Below, one piece after another: positions 34,758 to 43,043 of a stretch of 64,000 nt of DNA (position 1 is the first letter of the stretch; each line of letters starts with the position of its first letter). The notes beneath the pieces were generated by a model. It saw nothing but the letters and a program-made list of their open reading frames with translations, was not told the DNA's origin and did not search any database. Source of the stretch: Stenotrophomonas sp. 704A1. Its GTDB lineage: Bacteria; Pseudomonadota; Gammaproteobacteria; Xanthomonadales; Xanthomonadaceae. The stretch is from NCBI RefSeq assembly GCF_030549525.1, contig NZ_CP130831.1, positions 2,691,501 through 2,755,500 on the forward strand, in the 5' to 3' direction. Position numbers and translations under genes: made by a program.

Positions 34758-35807
34758 ATGCTCAAGTTGACCCGCATCGCCGCCATCGCCCTGATCGCAC
34801 TGGCTGTCCTGCTGGCTGTGGTCGCCCTGGTGATCGGTCGCAAGCCCGCCGCGTCGGCCGACACGCCGTCGACCGTGGTGCAGGCCGATGCGCAGACCTT
34901 CAGTGTTGTCGAAGCGGTCGCCCGCCTGCCAGCCGGTGAGCCGATCAGCGCCAATGGCGTGCGGCTGGCGCGGCGCACCGCCGAAGTCCCCGGCGCCGCC
35001 GCCGAGCTGGCCGCCGTGGTCGGCAAGGTGCCGGTGCAGGACATCAGCGAGGGCAGCGCGATCGGCGCCAGCCTGCTCGCCCAGGGGTTCTCGCTGCAGC
35101 TGCGGCCGGGTGAGCGTGCGCTGGCGGTACCGGTCGACGAGCTGGTGGCCGCCGGCAACCGGATCCTGCCGGGCGATTTCGTCGACGTGTTCCTCAACCT
35201 GCGCAGTGCCCCCAACAGCTTCAATGGCCAGCCGGACGTCGCGCAGACCCGCCTGCTGCTGTCGCGCCTGCGCGTGCTCAGCTACGGCCAGCAGGATATT
35301 GCCGCAGCGCCCGGCCCGGCCGGGAGCGAGGCGGCCACCGAACCGCGCAGCGATGCACGCGCGGCAGACATCACCGGCAGTGCGGGCGCCGCTGGCGGGA
35401 GCCGCAGCGGCGGCGACGCCACCCAGCCGGCACGCACTGCGGTGCTGGCGGTGCCGGTCGCCGACGCCAACCGCCTGCTGTTGGGCGCGCAGCAGGGCAA
35501 GCTGTTCCTGGCCCTGCGCAATCCCGCCGATACCGGCCTGCCGGACCTGGCGCTGTTCCCGCAGGCACGCGGCGTCCTGGACCCGCTGCGCGGACTGGAC
35601 AGCGAACAGCAGAAGGCGCTGGAACGCCCGGAGAACCATGCCTATGCCGGTATCGACGGCGACGCGCTGGCCGGCCACCGCGGCAGCACAGCGACCGCCC
35701 GCAGCGAGGCGCCGGCGCGTGCGGCGGCACCGCGCCGGACCGCACCGCGCCCCGCCGGCATCGAGATCATCCGCGGTGACAACGCGGCCCCCCGTGGCTC
35801 CCTTTGA
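34758..35807 (+). CDS. rcpC: Flp pilus assembly protein RcpC/CpaB
   Basis: A 349-residue protein with an N-terminal transmembrane anchor (IAAIALIALAVLLAVVALVI). A SAF/CpaB-like domain follows (VEAVARLPAGEPISANGVRL and LRPGERALAVPVDELVAAGN). The C-terminal third is Ala/Pro/Arg-rich and probably disordered. It would support the RcpA secretin in the periplasm. The ribosome site AGGAGA lies 8 bp before the ATG. Confidence 0.88.
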   Translation: MLKLTRIAAIALIALAVLLAVVALVIGRKPAASADTPSTVVQADAQTFSVVEAVARLPAGEPISANGVRLARRTAEVPGAAAELAAVVGKVPVQDISEGSAIGASLLAQGFSLQLRPGERALAVPVDELVAAGNRILPGDFVDVFLNLRSAPNSFNGQPDVAQTRLLLSRLRVLSYGQQDIAAAPGPAGSEAATEPRSDARAADITGSAGAAGGSRSGGDATQPARTAVLAVPVADANRLLLGAQQGKLFLALRNPADTGLPDLALFPQARGVLDPLRGLDSEQQKALERPENHAYAGIDGDALAGHRGSTATARSEAPARAAAPRRTAPRPAGIEIIRGDNAAPRGSL

Positions 35808-35825
35808 CCCGTATCGAGAGCGTCC

Positions 35826-37184
35826 ATGACTGAACCTCGTTCCCGCCTCCGCCCCACTGTCCGCCAGCGCTGGCTGGCCCTGCTGCTGGTGCTGCTGGCC
35901 CCTGGCGCGAGTGTGGCCGCTGACGACCTGCTGCTGCAGACCCGTGAGCAGCGCCCCTGGACCCTGCCGGCCGACCTGGAGCGGGTCGCCATCGCCGACC
36001 CCGGCGTGGCCGACATCGTGATGCTGCGCGGCCAGCGCCAGGCGCTGCTGGTGGGCAAGGCGCCCGGCACCACCACCCTGCTGCTGTGGCACCGCCGGCA
36101 GGCCGAGCCGCAACGCGTGCAGGTGCGGGTGCAGAGTGCGGTGCAGGGCGCGGCCGATGCCGGCGGCACCGGCCTGGTGTTCACCCAGCAGGACCAGCAG
36201 GGTCTCCTGCAGGGCAGCAGTGACAGCGTGCTGGCGCACATGCAGGAACAGAAGACCGCGGTGATGGCGCTGGGCAAGGACGGCAGCCTGGCCGATGCGT
36301 CCACCGTTGCCAGTGGCGGCGTGGTGCAGGTCGAGGTCAAGGTGGTCGAGTTCAACAAGACCGCGCTGAAGCAGATCGGCATCAGCTTCCAGAACCGCAA
36401 CGGCGACTTCGCCTATGGCATCGCCCGCCCCGGCGGCATCCTGCCGGGCAACACCGGCATCCTGCCCGGCATGCAGGAAGGCAATTCCAGCAACGAGACC
36501 GAATCGCCGATCTCCTCGGCATTCCGCCTGGTGTTCGGCTCGCGCAAGGGCCTGTGGAACGCCGACGTCGACCTGCTGCAGGCCAACGGCATGGCGCGCG
36601 TGCTGGCCGAGCCGACGCTGGTGGCCTTGTCCGGGCAGAGCGCCAGCTTCCTGGCCGGTGGCGAGCTGCCGATCCTGGAGCCGCAGGGCCTGGGCACCAC
36701 CACCGTCACCTACAAGCCGTTCGGCATCGGCCTGACGGTGACCCCGACCGTGCTGGCGCCTGGCCGCATCGCGCTGAAGGTCGCGCCGGAGGCCAGCGAT
36801 CTGGACTACACCAACGCCATCGCGCTGAACGGCGTGCAGATCCCCTCCATCACCACCCGCCGCGCCGACACCACCGTGGAACTGGGCGATGGCGAGAGCT
36901 TCGTCATCGGCGGCCTGGTCAGCTCCAGCGTGGCCTCCACCGTCAACAAGATTCCGCTGCTGGGCGACCTGCCGATCATCGGCTCGTTCTTCCGCAACTT
37001 CGACTACAAGCGCCAGGACAAGGAACTGGTGATCATCGTTACACCGCGGCTGGTGCAACCGCTGGCCCGCAACACCGAACTGCCGCTGCCCGGTGATCGC
37101 GAATCCAAACCGCACCTGCCCGAATGGGGTGCATGGCTGCTGGGCCCGGTCAGCCGCGATCCGGTGCCTGGTTTCTCGCGCTGA
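35826..37184 (+). CDS. rcpA: Flp pilus secretin RcpA/CpaC
   Basis: A 452-residue outer-membrane secretin with a signal peptide (to about residue 31). The type II/III pilus N-terminal domain (about 35-110) carries VAIADPGVADIVMLRG. The C-terminal secretin domain contains VGGGVVQVEVKVVEF-like and VEPTLVALSGQSASFLAGGE-like blocks and ends with NKIPLLGDLPIIGSFFR. It forms the outer-membrane channel through which the pilus emerges. It starts 18 bp after rcpC. Confidence 0.92.
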   Translation: MTEPRSRLRPTVRQRWLALLLVLLAPGASVAADDLLLQTREQRPWTLPADLERVAIADPGVADIVMLRGQRQALLVGKAPGTTTLLLWHRRQAEPQRVQVRVQSAVQGAADAGGTGLVFTQQDQQGLLQGSSDSVLAHMQEQKTAVMALGKDGSLADASTVASGGVVQVEVKVVEFNKTALKQIGISFQNRNGDFAYGIARPGGILPGNTGILPGMQEGNSSNETESPISSAFRLVFGSRKGLWNADVDLLQANGMARVLAEPTLVALSGQSASFLAGGELPILEPQGLGTTTVTYKPFGIGLTVTPTVLAPGRIALKVAPEASDLDYTNAIALNGVQIPSITTRRADTTVELGDGESFVIGGLVSSSVASTVNKIPLLGDLPIIGSFFRNFDYKRQDKELVIIVTPRLVQPLARNTELPLPGDRESKPHLPEWGAWLLGPVSRDPVPGFSR

Positions 37185-37257
37185 CCCACACGATGCTTCC
37201 GGTACCACGCCCATGCCCTACGCCACCGCCCTGCCACTGCACCCGCAAGGACCGCCG

Positions 37258-38469
37258 ATGAACCTGGTCCTGTACGGTATCGACCGTGAACTGCTGCCGC
37301 GCCTGGCGGCGAAGCTGCCGCCGGCCACGGTGCTGCACTGGCAGGACAGCGGCGAGCCGACCTCGGCGCAGGACCTTCAGCGCGGCCCGCAGAATCTGGT
37401 CCTGCTCGACTTCCGGCCCGAACATGCGTCGGCCTCCACGGTGCTGGCGCAGCAGCTGCAGCAGACCCAGCCGGAGCTGACCCTGGTCGCAGTGGGCGCC
37501 ACCAGCACCGGTCAGGTCGAGGGCGTGGTGATGGCGCTGCGCGCCGGCCTGCGTGACGTGCTGGATCTGGACAGCGACAACACCGGCATCGAGGCGGCGC
37601 TGCGCCGCGCGCTGTCGCCGCGCCCTGCTGCCAGCGCGCAGCAGGTGCACAAGGCACGCCTGATCGTGCTGCTCGGGGTCCGCGCCGGCGTCGGCACCAG
37701 CACCCTCGCGGCCCACCTGTCGGTACTGGCGCAGCAGACCCGCACCCTGGCCCAGGGCGAGGCCGCCGTACAGGACGGCCTGCTGATGGAGTTGGCGCAG
37801 CCTGCCGGCGATCTGGCGCTGTACCTCAACCTGGACAGCCGCTTCCATTACGAGGATGCGCTGCGCAACGCCAGCCGCATCGATGCCACGCTGGCGCGCA
37901 CCGCGATGGCCCGGCACGCCAGTGGCCTGGTGCTGCTGGACCGCGCCAGTGGCAGCGACGCGTTGCCGCCCTCTGATCCGGGCGCCCTGCTGCAACGCCT
38001 GCGCGGGGTGTTCGCCAGCGTGCTGTGCGATGCCGGTGGCTGCCCGCTGCGGCAAGTGCCGCCGCTGCTGCTGGACCAGGCCGACGAGATCTGGCTGGTC
38101 GCCGACGCGTCGATCGCGACCCTGGTGTCGCTCGATCATGCATTGAAGCACCTCGCCGGCCAGCGCGATCGCGAGAAGCGGCTGCAGCTGCTGATCAACC
38201 GCCATGACGACAGCAGTGGCATGAGCCCGGAGCAGATCGCACGCCGCTTCGAACTGCCGCTGCTGGCCACCCTGCCCGAACGTCCGCGCGTGCGCAGCGC
38301 CGCCAGCCAAGGCCATCTGCTGCTGCAGGATGCACCGCGCGACCCGTACCTGCGTGCCCTCGCCCCGCTGGTGCAACGCCTGGATCCGGCTGCGTGCCCG
38401 GTCCAGGCGCACGGCCTGCGGGAAAGACTTGCCCTTGCCCTGGGTGGATCGCAATGGAAGACAAAGTGA
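37258..38469 (+). CDS. tadZ: Tad pilus localisation ATPase TadZ/CpaE
   Basis: A 403-residue protein. An N-terminal receiver-like domain (to about residue 120, with LVLLDFRPEHAS) is followed by a MinD/ParA-like domain. The deviant Walker A reads LGVRAGVGTSTLAAHLS; the signature lysines of KGGxGKT are replaced by Arg and Thr, as is common in TadZ, so ATP hydrolysis may be weak or absent. AAGGA ribosome site 7 bp before ATG 37258; an earlier in-frame ATG at 37213 has no ribosome site. It overlaps tadA by 16 bp. Confidence 0.87.
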   Translation: MNLVLYGIDRELLPRLAAKLPPATVLHWQDSGEPTSAQDLQRGPQNLVLLDFRPEHASASTVLAQQLQQTQPELTLVAVGATSTGQVEGVVMALRAGLRDVLDLDSDNTGIEAALRRALSPRPAASAQQVHKARLIVLLGVRAGVGTSTLAAHLSVLAQQTRTLAQGEAAVQDGLLMELAQPAGDLALYLNLDSRFHYEDALRNASRIDATLARTAMARHASGLVLLDRASGSDALPPSDPGALLQRLRGVFASVLCDAGGCPLRQVPPLLLDQADEIWLVADASIATLVSLDHALKHLAGQRDREKRLQLLINRHDDSSGMSPEQIARRFELPLLATLPERPRVRSAASQGHLLLQDAPRDPYLRALAPLVQRLDPAACPVQAHGLRERLALALGGSQWKTK

Positions 38470-39803
38470 CTCCGTTTCCGCACGTTGTCGGCCGCAACCT
38501 GGCGCCGGAGAATGCACCGGGCACGTTGCCGTTCGCGCAGACCGAGCAGTACCAGAAGGTCCTGTCGGCCGCGCACGAGCACCTGCTCAACAGCATCGAA
38601 GACGAGCGCATCGACATCGACTCCTGGGCCCCGGACACCATCGCACGCTGGGTGGAGGTGCAGACGGTGAGCTTCATCCAGGAATGGCGCATTCCCATCA
38701 ACGAGGAAGAAATGCAGGTGGTGGCCGAAGGGCTGGTCAAGGAGCTGACCGGATTCGGTCCGCTCGATGACCTGCTGCACGATCCCACCATCGAAGACAT
38801 CCTCATCAATGGCTTCAAGGATGTGCATGTCTCACAGGGCGGGCAGCTGAAGCGCGCGCCGCAGCGCTTCACCGATGACACCCATCTGATGCGCATCCTG
38901 CGCCGCATCCTGGCCCCGCTCGGCCGCCGCCTGGACGATTCCAACCCGATGGTCGACGCGCGCCTGCCCAACGGCGGCCGCCTCAACGCGATCATCTCGC
39001 CGCTGGCGGTGGACGGCCCGATGGTCTCCATCCGCAAGTTCCGCAAGGATCCGTTCACCCCCGACGAGCTGCTGGCCAAGGGCACCTTCGATGCACCGAT
39101 GCAGGCGCTGCTGAAGGCGATGGTGCTGGGCCGCTGCAACATCCTGGTGTCCGGTGGCACCAGCTCGGGCAAGACCTCGCTGCTCAATGCATTGGCCAGC
39201 TACGTGCCGCCGAACGAGCGCGTGATCACGGTGGAAGACACCGCCGAGCTGTCGCTGAACCATCCGCATGTGGTGCGGCTGGAAAGCCGCATCGGTGGCG
39301 CCGAGGGGCAAGGTGCGGTCAGCATCCGCGACCTGGTGCGCAACAGCCTGCGCATGCGTCCGGACCGCATCGTGGTCGGCGAGGTCCGTGGCGCCGAGGT
39401 GCTGGAAATGCTGCAGGCGATGAACACCGGCCACGACGGCTCGATGGCCACCATCCATGCCAACTCGCCGCGTGACTGCCTGTACCGCATCGAGATGCTG
39501 GCCGGCTTCGCCGGTTTCCAGGGCAGCGAAGACAGCCTGCGCCGGCAGATCGCCAGCGCGATTGATTTCATCGTGCAGATCTCGCGCCTGGGCAGCGGGC
39601 GTCGCGTGCTGGTGTCGATCACCGAAATCACCGGAGTCAGCGACAACCTGATCACCACCCAGGAGATGTTCCGTCACGAAGTCCAGATCGATGGCAACGG
39701 CAAGGAGGTCGACCGCTGGATCGGGCTGGGCTTCCAGCCGCATTCGCACAAGCTGGAACCGTTCCGGCAGCTGCTCCGCGAATCGCTGTACGGGGACTTC
39801 TGA
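38454..39803 (+). CDS. tadA: Tad pilus assembly/secretion ATPase TadA/CpaF
   Basis: A 449-residue secretion ATPase of the VirB11/type II family that powers pilus assembly. The Walker A is SGGTSSGKTS (Lys240). The Asp box and Walker B are in RMRPDRIVVGEVRGAE, and the His box is TGHDGSMATIHAN. The start MEDKVTPFPHV lies inside the end of tadZ, and the stop is 2 bp before tadB. Confidence 0.95.
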   Translation: MEDKVTPFPHVVGRNLAPENAPGTLPFAQTEQYQKVLSAAHEHLLNSIEDERIDIDSWAPDTIARWVEVQTVSFIQEWRIPINEEEMQVVAEGLVKELTGFGPLDDLLHDPTIEDILINGFKDVHVSQGGQLKRAPQRFTDDTHLMRILRRILAPLGRRLDDSNPMVDARLPNGGRLNAIISPLAVDGPMVSIRKFRKDPFTPDELLAKGTFDAPMQALLKAMVLGRCNILVSGGTSSGKTSLLNALASYVPPNERVITVEDTAELSLNHPHVVRLESRIGGAEGQGAVSIRDLVRNSLRMRPDRIVVGEVRGAEVLEMLQAMNTGHDGSMATIHANSPRDCLYRIEMLAGFAGFQGSEDSLRRQIASAIDFIVQISRLGSGRRVLVSITEITGVSDNLITTQEMFRHEVQIDGNGKEVDRWIGLGFQPHSHKLEPFRQLLRESLYGDF

Positions 39804-39805
39804 GC

Positions 39806-40747
39806 ATGGGTACCGGCCTGCTGCTGGGAGTGTTGAGCATCGTGTCGGTGCTGCTGGCGCTGGCGGTCTGGCTGTGGGGCACGGCCAGCAGCCATGAACA
39901 GCGCCAGGCCTCGCTGCAGCATGCCGAGCAGCAGCTGGCCCGCGGTACCGGCGCGGCCACCGCCGCCGACGCGGCCCGCCTGCCGCCGCCGCTGCCGGCC
40001 AGCGGGCGCCGCGTGCTGCCCTGGGACGGGCTGCTGCAACGCGCCGGCCTGGCCACCGGCTGGAAGCTGCCGTTGCTGATGGTGCTGCCCGGCGTCGCGC
40101 TGTCCCTGTTCGGCATGTGGCGGCTGGGCACCGGCTGGATGTTTCCGCTGACCCTGCTGCTGTACCTGCTGGGCTGCTGGCTGTGGCTGATGCGCCGCAC
40201 GACCCGCCTGCAGGCGCAGCTGCTGCACCAGCTGCCGGATTTCCTCGACAACCTGGTGCGCCTGACCGCGCTGGGCAACAGCCTGCAGGCGGCCTTCCAG
40301 GTTGCGTCCATGCAGACCAATGCGCCATTGCGCGGCCTGCTCGACACCACCGTGCGCTATGCCCGCGGCGGCATGGACCTGGACCGTGCGCTCAACCTGG
40401 CCGCGCAGCCCTATCGCATGGATGTGCTCAAGGTACTGGCCGTGGTGATGGGTGTGAGCGTGCGCATCGGTGGCCGTGCCGATCAGATCCTGCAGCGCAT
40501 GGGCGATTTCATGCGCGACCTGGAACAGGCCCAGCAGGAACTGGCTGCCACCACCTCGGAAACCCGCATGTCGGCCTGGGTGCTGGGCCTGCTGCCGCCG
40601 GCCTGTGCGGTGCTGATGGCCATTTCCAGCCCGGAATTCTTCCAGCCGGTGCTGCACGATCCGCTCGGCCACCGGATCCTGCTGATCGCACTGGGGCTGG
40701 AGCTGGTCGGTGGCTTCCTGCTGTATCGCCTGGCCAAGTCGCTATGA
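39806..40747 (+). CDS. tadB: Tad inner-membrane platform protein TadB
   Basis: A 313-residue T2SS-F-type membrane protein. It has an N-terminal helix and a second pair around residues 90-130 and at the C-terminus, with the family motif PDFLDNLVRLTALGNSLQAA. It forms the inner-membrane platform with TadC for the TadA ATPase. It starts 2 bp after tadA and is followed by tadC about 28 bp downstream. Confidence 0.92.
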   Translation: MGTGLLLGVLSIVSVLLALAVWLWGTASSHEQRQASLQHAEQQLARGTGAATAADAARLPPPLPASGRRVLPWDGLLQRAGLATGWKLPLLMVLPGVALSLFGMWRLGTGWMFPLTLLLYLLGCWLWLMRRTTRLQAQLLHQLPDFLDNLVRLTALGNSLQAAFQVASMQTNAPLRGLLDTTVRYARGGMDLDRALNLAAQPYRMDVLKVLAVVMGVSVRIGGRADQILQRMGDFMRDLEQAQQELAATTSETRMSAWVLGLLPPACAVLMAISSPEFFQPVLHDPLGHRILLIALGLELVGGFLLYRLAKSL

Positions 40748-40775
40748 CCCCTACCCCGCTCCCGCGAGGTGTGCG

Positions 40776-41705
40776 ATGAACGCCGGCGCCTGGTTCATGG
40801 CCGCGCTGCTGCTGCTGGCTGCCGGCCTGGGCCTGCTCGGGCTGGGCGGCTGGGTGCGCAGCCATCGCGAAGACCGCAGCGCGGCAACGCTGAAATCGGC
40901 GCTGCGCCCGCGCGACAACGACGATGTTGGCACCGAAGCGCGCAAGGACTCGCTGGGCTGGCTGGAACGACTCGGCCGCGGCCTCAGCGGCGGCCGCCTG
41001 GAAGCGGCGCTGCTGGCCGGCGAGGATCGCCTGCTGCTGGACCTGGCCGGCTGGAACACGCGGCGCGGCACCGCCATCTACCTGGGCCTGCGCCTGCTGC
41101 TGGCGGTGCTGGTGCTGATCGTCACCCTGGCGATCAGCGACGCCACCGGACTGTCACGGATCATGGTGGTGGTGGGCGCACTGGCCGCCGGCCTGCTGCT
41201 GCCCAAGTTCGCACTGAGCGCCTGGGTCAAGCGCCGCCGCCGCGCGGTGAACAACGAACTCCCGCTGCTGATCGACCTGCTGCGCCTGCTGCAGGGCGTG
41301 GGCTTCAGCATGGACCAGAGCCTGCAGACGCTGGGCGACAAGCTGCGCGATGCACTGCCGGTGCTGGGCCGGGAGATCCAGGAGGCGAACGTGGCCTACA
41401 CCCACGGCCGCACCCGCGCGCAGTCACTGCGCCGCCTCAGCGATGTCTACGGCGACGACGATCTGTCCAGCCTTGTGCAGCTCATCCTGCAGGTCCATGC
41501 ACACGGCGGTGCCGTGCAGGAGCCGCTGCGCCAGTTCAGCATCCGCCTGCGCGAGCAGCGCCGCAACGCGCTGAAGGAAAAGGTCGGCAAGCTCTCGGTG
41601 AAGATGACCGTGGTGATGATGCTGACCCTGCTGCCTGCATTGATGCTGGTGCTGGCCGGACCTGCCCTGGTCGCGCTGGCTACAACCTTGTCGAAAATGG
41701 GATGA
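40776..41705 (+). CDS. tadC: Tad inner-membrane platform protein TadC
   Basis: A 309-residue T2SS-F-type membrane protein with paired membrane helices at each end. The cytoplasmic motif is ELPLLIDLLRLLQGVGFSMD, and SLRRLSDVYGDDDLSSLVQL is typical of the family. ATG 40776 (MNAGAWFMAAL) gives a proper N-terminal helix. Its stop overlaps the next ATG (ATGA). Confidence 0.92.
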   Translation: MNAGAWFMAALLLLAAGLGLLGLGGWVRSHREDRSAATLKSALRPRDNDDVGTEARKDSLGWLERLGRGLSGGRLEAALLAGEDRLLLDLAGWNTRRGTAIYLGLRLLLAVLVLIVTLAISDATGLSRIMVVVGALAAGLLLPKFALSAWVKRRRRAVNNELPLLIDLLRLLQGVGFSMDQSLQTLGDKLRDALPVLGREIQEANVAYTHGRTRAQSLRRLSDVYGDDDLSSLVQLILQVHAHGGAVQEPLRQFSIRLREQRRNALKEKVGKLSVKMTVVMMLTLLPALMLVLAGPALVALATTLSKMG

Positions 41706-42586
41706 CCGTCATGCCTGTCCTGCGCCCCGCCTGCCTGCTGATCACCGTGCTCATCGCCACGGCCGGTTGCCGTTCGACCTCGCCCACCTACCTGCGGGCG
41801 CCGAGCCTGGCCGAGCCGACGCCGGCGCCGCAGGACAGCCGCAATGCCTACCTGGAGCTGATCCAGCGCATGCAGCAGCAGGACGCGTGGTACGCCTCGC
41901 TGGCGCACGTGGACGCGTTCCGTCAGCGCTACGGCGATTCACCCGCGTTGCGCCTGCTGCAGGCCGATGCGTTGCGGCAGACCGGGCAGACCGACGCCGC
42001 GCTGGCGTTGTACCGCGAACTTGCCAATGGCCCGCAGGCGGCGGCGGCCGCGCATGGCCTGGGCCTGATCGCGGCGCTGCGCGATGACGACGACGGCAGC
42101 GAGCAGGCGCTGGCGCGGGCCACCCAGCTGCAGCCCCTGAACACCGATTACCTGGGCGACCTGGGCTACGCGCGGCTGCGGGCCGGCCGCTTCGAACAGG
42201 CACGCGAGCCGCTGGCCAAAGCCCTGGAACTGTCGCCGGGCAACGCCAAGGCAACCGCCAATCTCGCATTGTGGGCCGTGCTGCGCGGCGACACCGCCAC
42301 CGCCGAGCGCCTGGCGCAGCAGGCCAGCTTCAGCGACGACACCCGCCGCAGTGTGGAACAGCAGGCCCAGCAGATCCGCGCACGCCTGCAGCACCGCCAG
42401 GCAGCGGCCAGCCCTGCCACGCCGCGCCCGCCCGGCCGGCGGCCGGCGGCGAGCGCCAGCGACGGCCCGCGGCTGGCGTCCGAAGCACGCCGCGAAGGCA
42501 CCGATCCGCGCGATCCCGCACGGCTGCCGCCATCGATGCTGGAACGCTTCAGCAGCTCCGACCACCCCACCGGGAACACGCCATGA
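41702..42586 (+). CDS. tadD: TadD-like TPR lipoprotein
   Basis: A 294-residue protein with a signal peptide ending in a lipobox (LIATAGC). TPR repeats of about 34 residues (LRLLQADALRQTGQTDAALAL and following, to about residue 215) are followed by a low-complexity Ala/Pro/Arg C-terminus. TadD is the lipoprotein that assists RcpA stability. ATGA overlap with tadC, and again with the next gene. Confidence 0.88.
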   Translation: MTVMPVLRPACLLITVLIATAGCRSTSPTYLRAPSLAEPTPAPQDSRNAYLELIQRMQQQDAWYASLAHVDAFRQRYGDSPALRLLQADALRQTGQTDAALALYRELANGPQAAAAAHGLGLIAALRDDDDGSEQALARATQLQPLNTDYLGDLGYARLRAGRFEQAREPLAKALELSPGNAKATANLALWAVLRGDTATAERLAQQASFSDDTRRSVEQQAQQIRARLQHRQAAASPATPRPPGRRPAASASDGPRLASEARREGTDPRDPARLPPSMLERFSSSDHPTGNTP

Positions 42587-43035
42587 ACGCGACGCCGCTG
42601 ATCCACCGCCTGCTGCCCCTGGCCACCTGCCTGCTGCTGGCCACCGGCGCACGCGCGCAGACGCCGCAGCCACCGTTGACCGGCCAGATGCTGGCGGCCC
42701 CGACCCAGACCGCGCCGTCGCCGCAGGAGGCCGAGGTGCTGCCCCGCGTGGATGTGGTGCCGGCTGCCGCCAGCGCCGCGCCGCGTGAACCGTCACGCGT
42801 TGCCGCAGCGCCGCCGGCGCCGTTGCCGCCGCCCCGCACCGAGGTCGGGGACAGCACGCGCTACCTGCTGCGCCTGCAGGCCTCGGGCCAGCAGGCCGGC
42901 CCGCGCCTGCCGATCCTCGGTGACCAGGCCACGGCCAGCTACGCGCGCTACCTGAAGAGCTTCCAGTACGACATCCCGCAGTTCTTCGACACCGATGTCG
43001 GCAAACCCATGAACAGCTCGCGCACCGGACGCTGA
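42583..43035 (+). CDS. DUF3613-type exported protein of the Tad locus
   Basis: A 150-residue secreted protein. It has a cleavable signal (ending GARAQ), a Pro/Ala-rich middle and a conserved C-terminal block (LRLQASGQQAGPRLPILGDQ, ARYLKSFQYDIPQFFDT). I recognise the DUF3613 family, often found in Tad loci of Xanthomonadaceae and Burkholderiales; its function is unknown. ATGA overlap with tadD and 8 bp before tadG, so it belongs to the operon. Confidence 0.75.
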   Translation: MNATPLIHRLLPLATCLLLATGARAQTPQPPLTGQMLAAPTQTAPSPQEAEVLPRVDVVPAAASAAPREPSRVAAAPPAPLPPPRTEVGDSTRYLLRLQASGQQAGPRLPILGDQATASYARYLKSFQYDIPQFFDTDVGKPMNSSRTGR

Positions 43036-43043
43036 GGCCCGCC

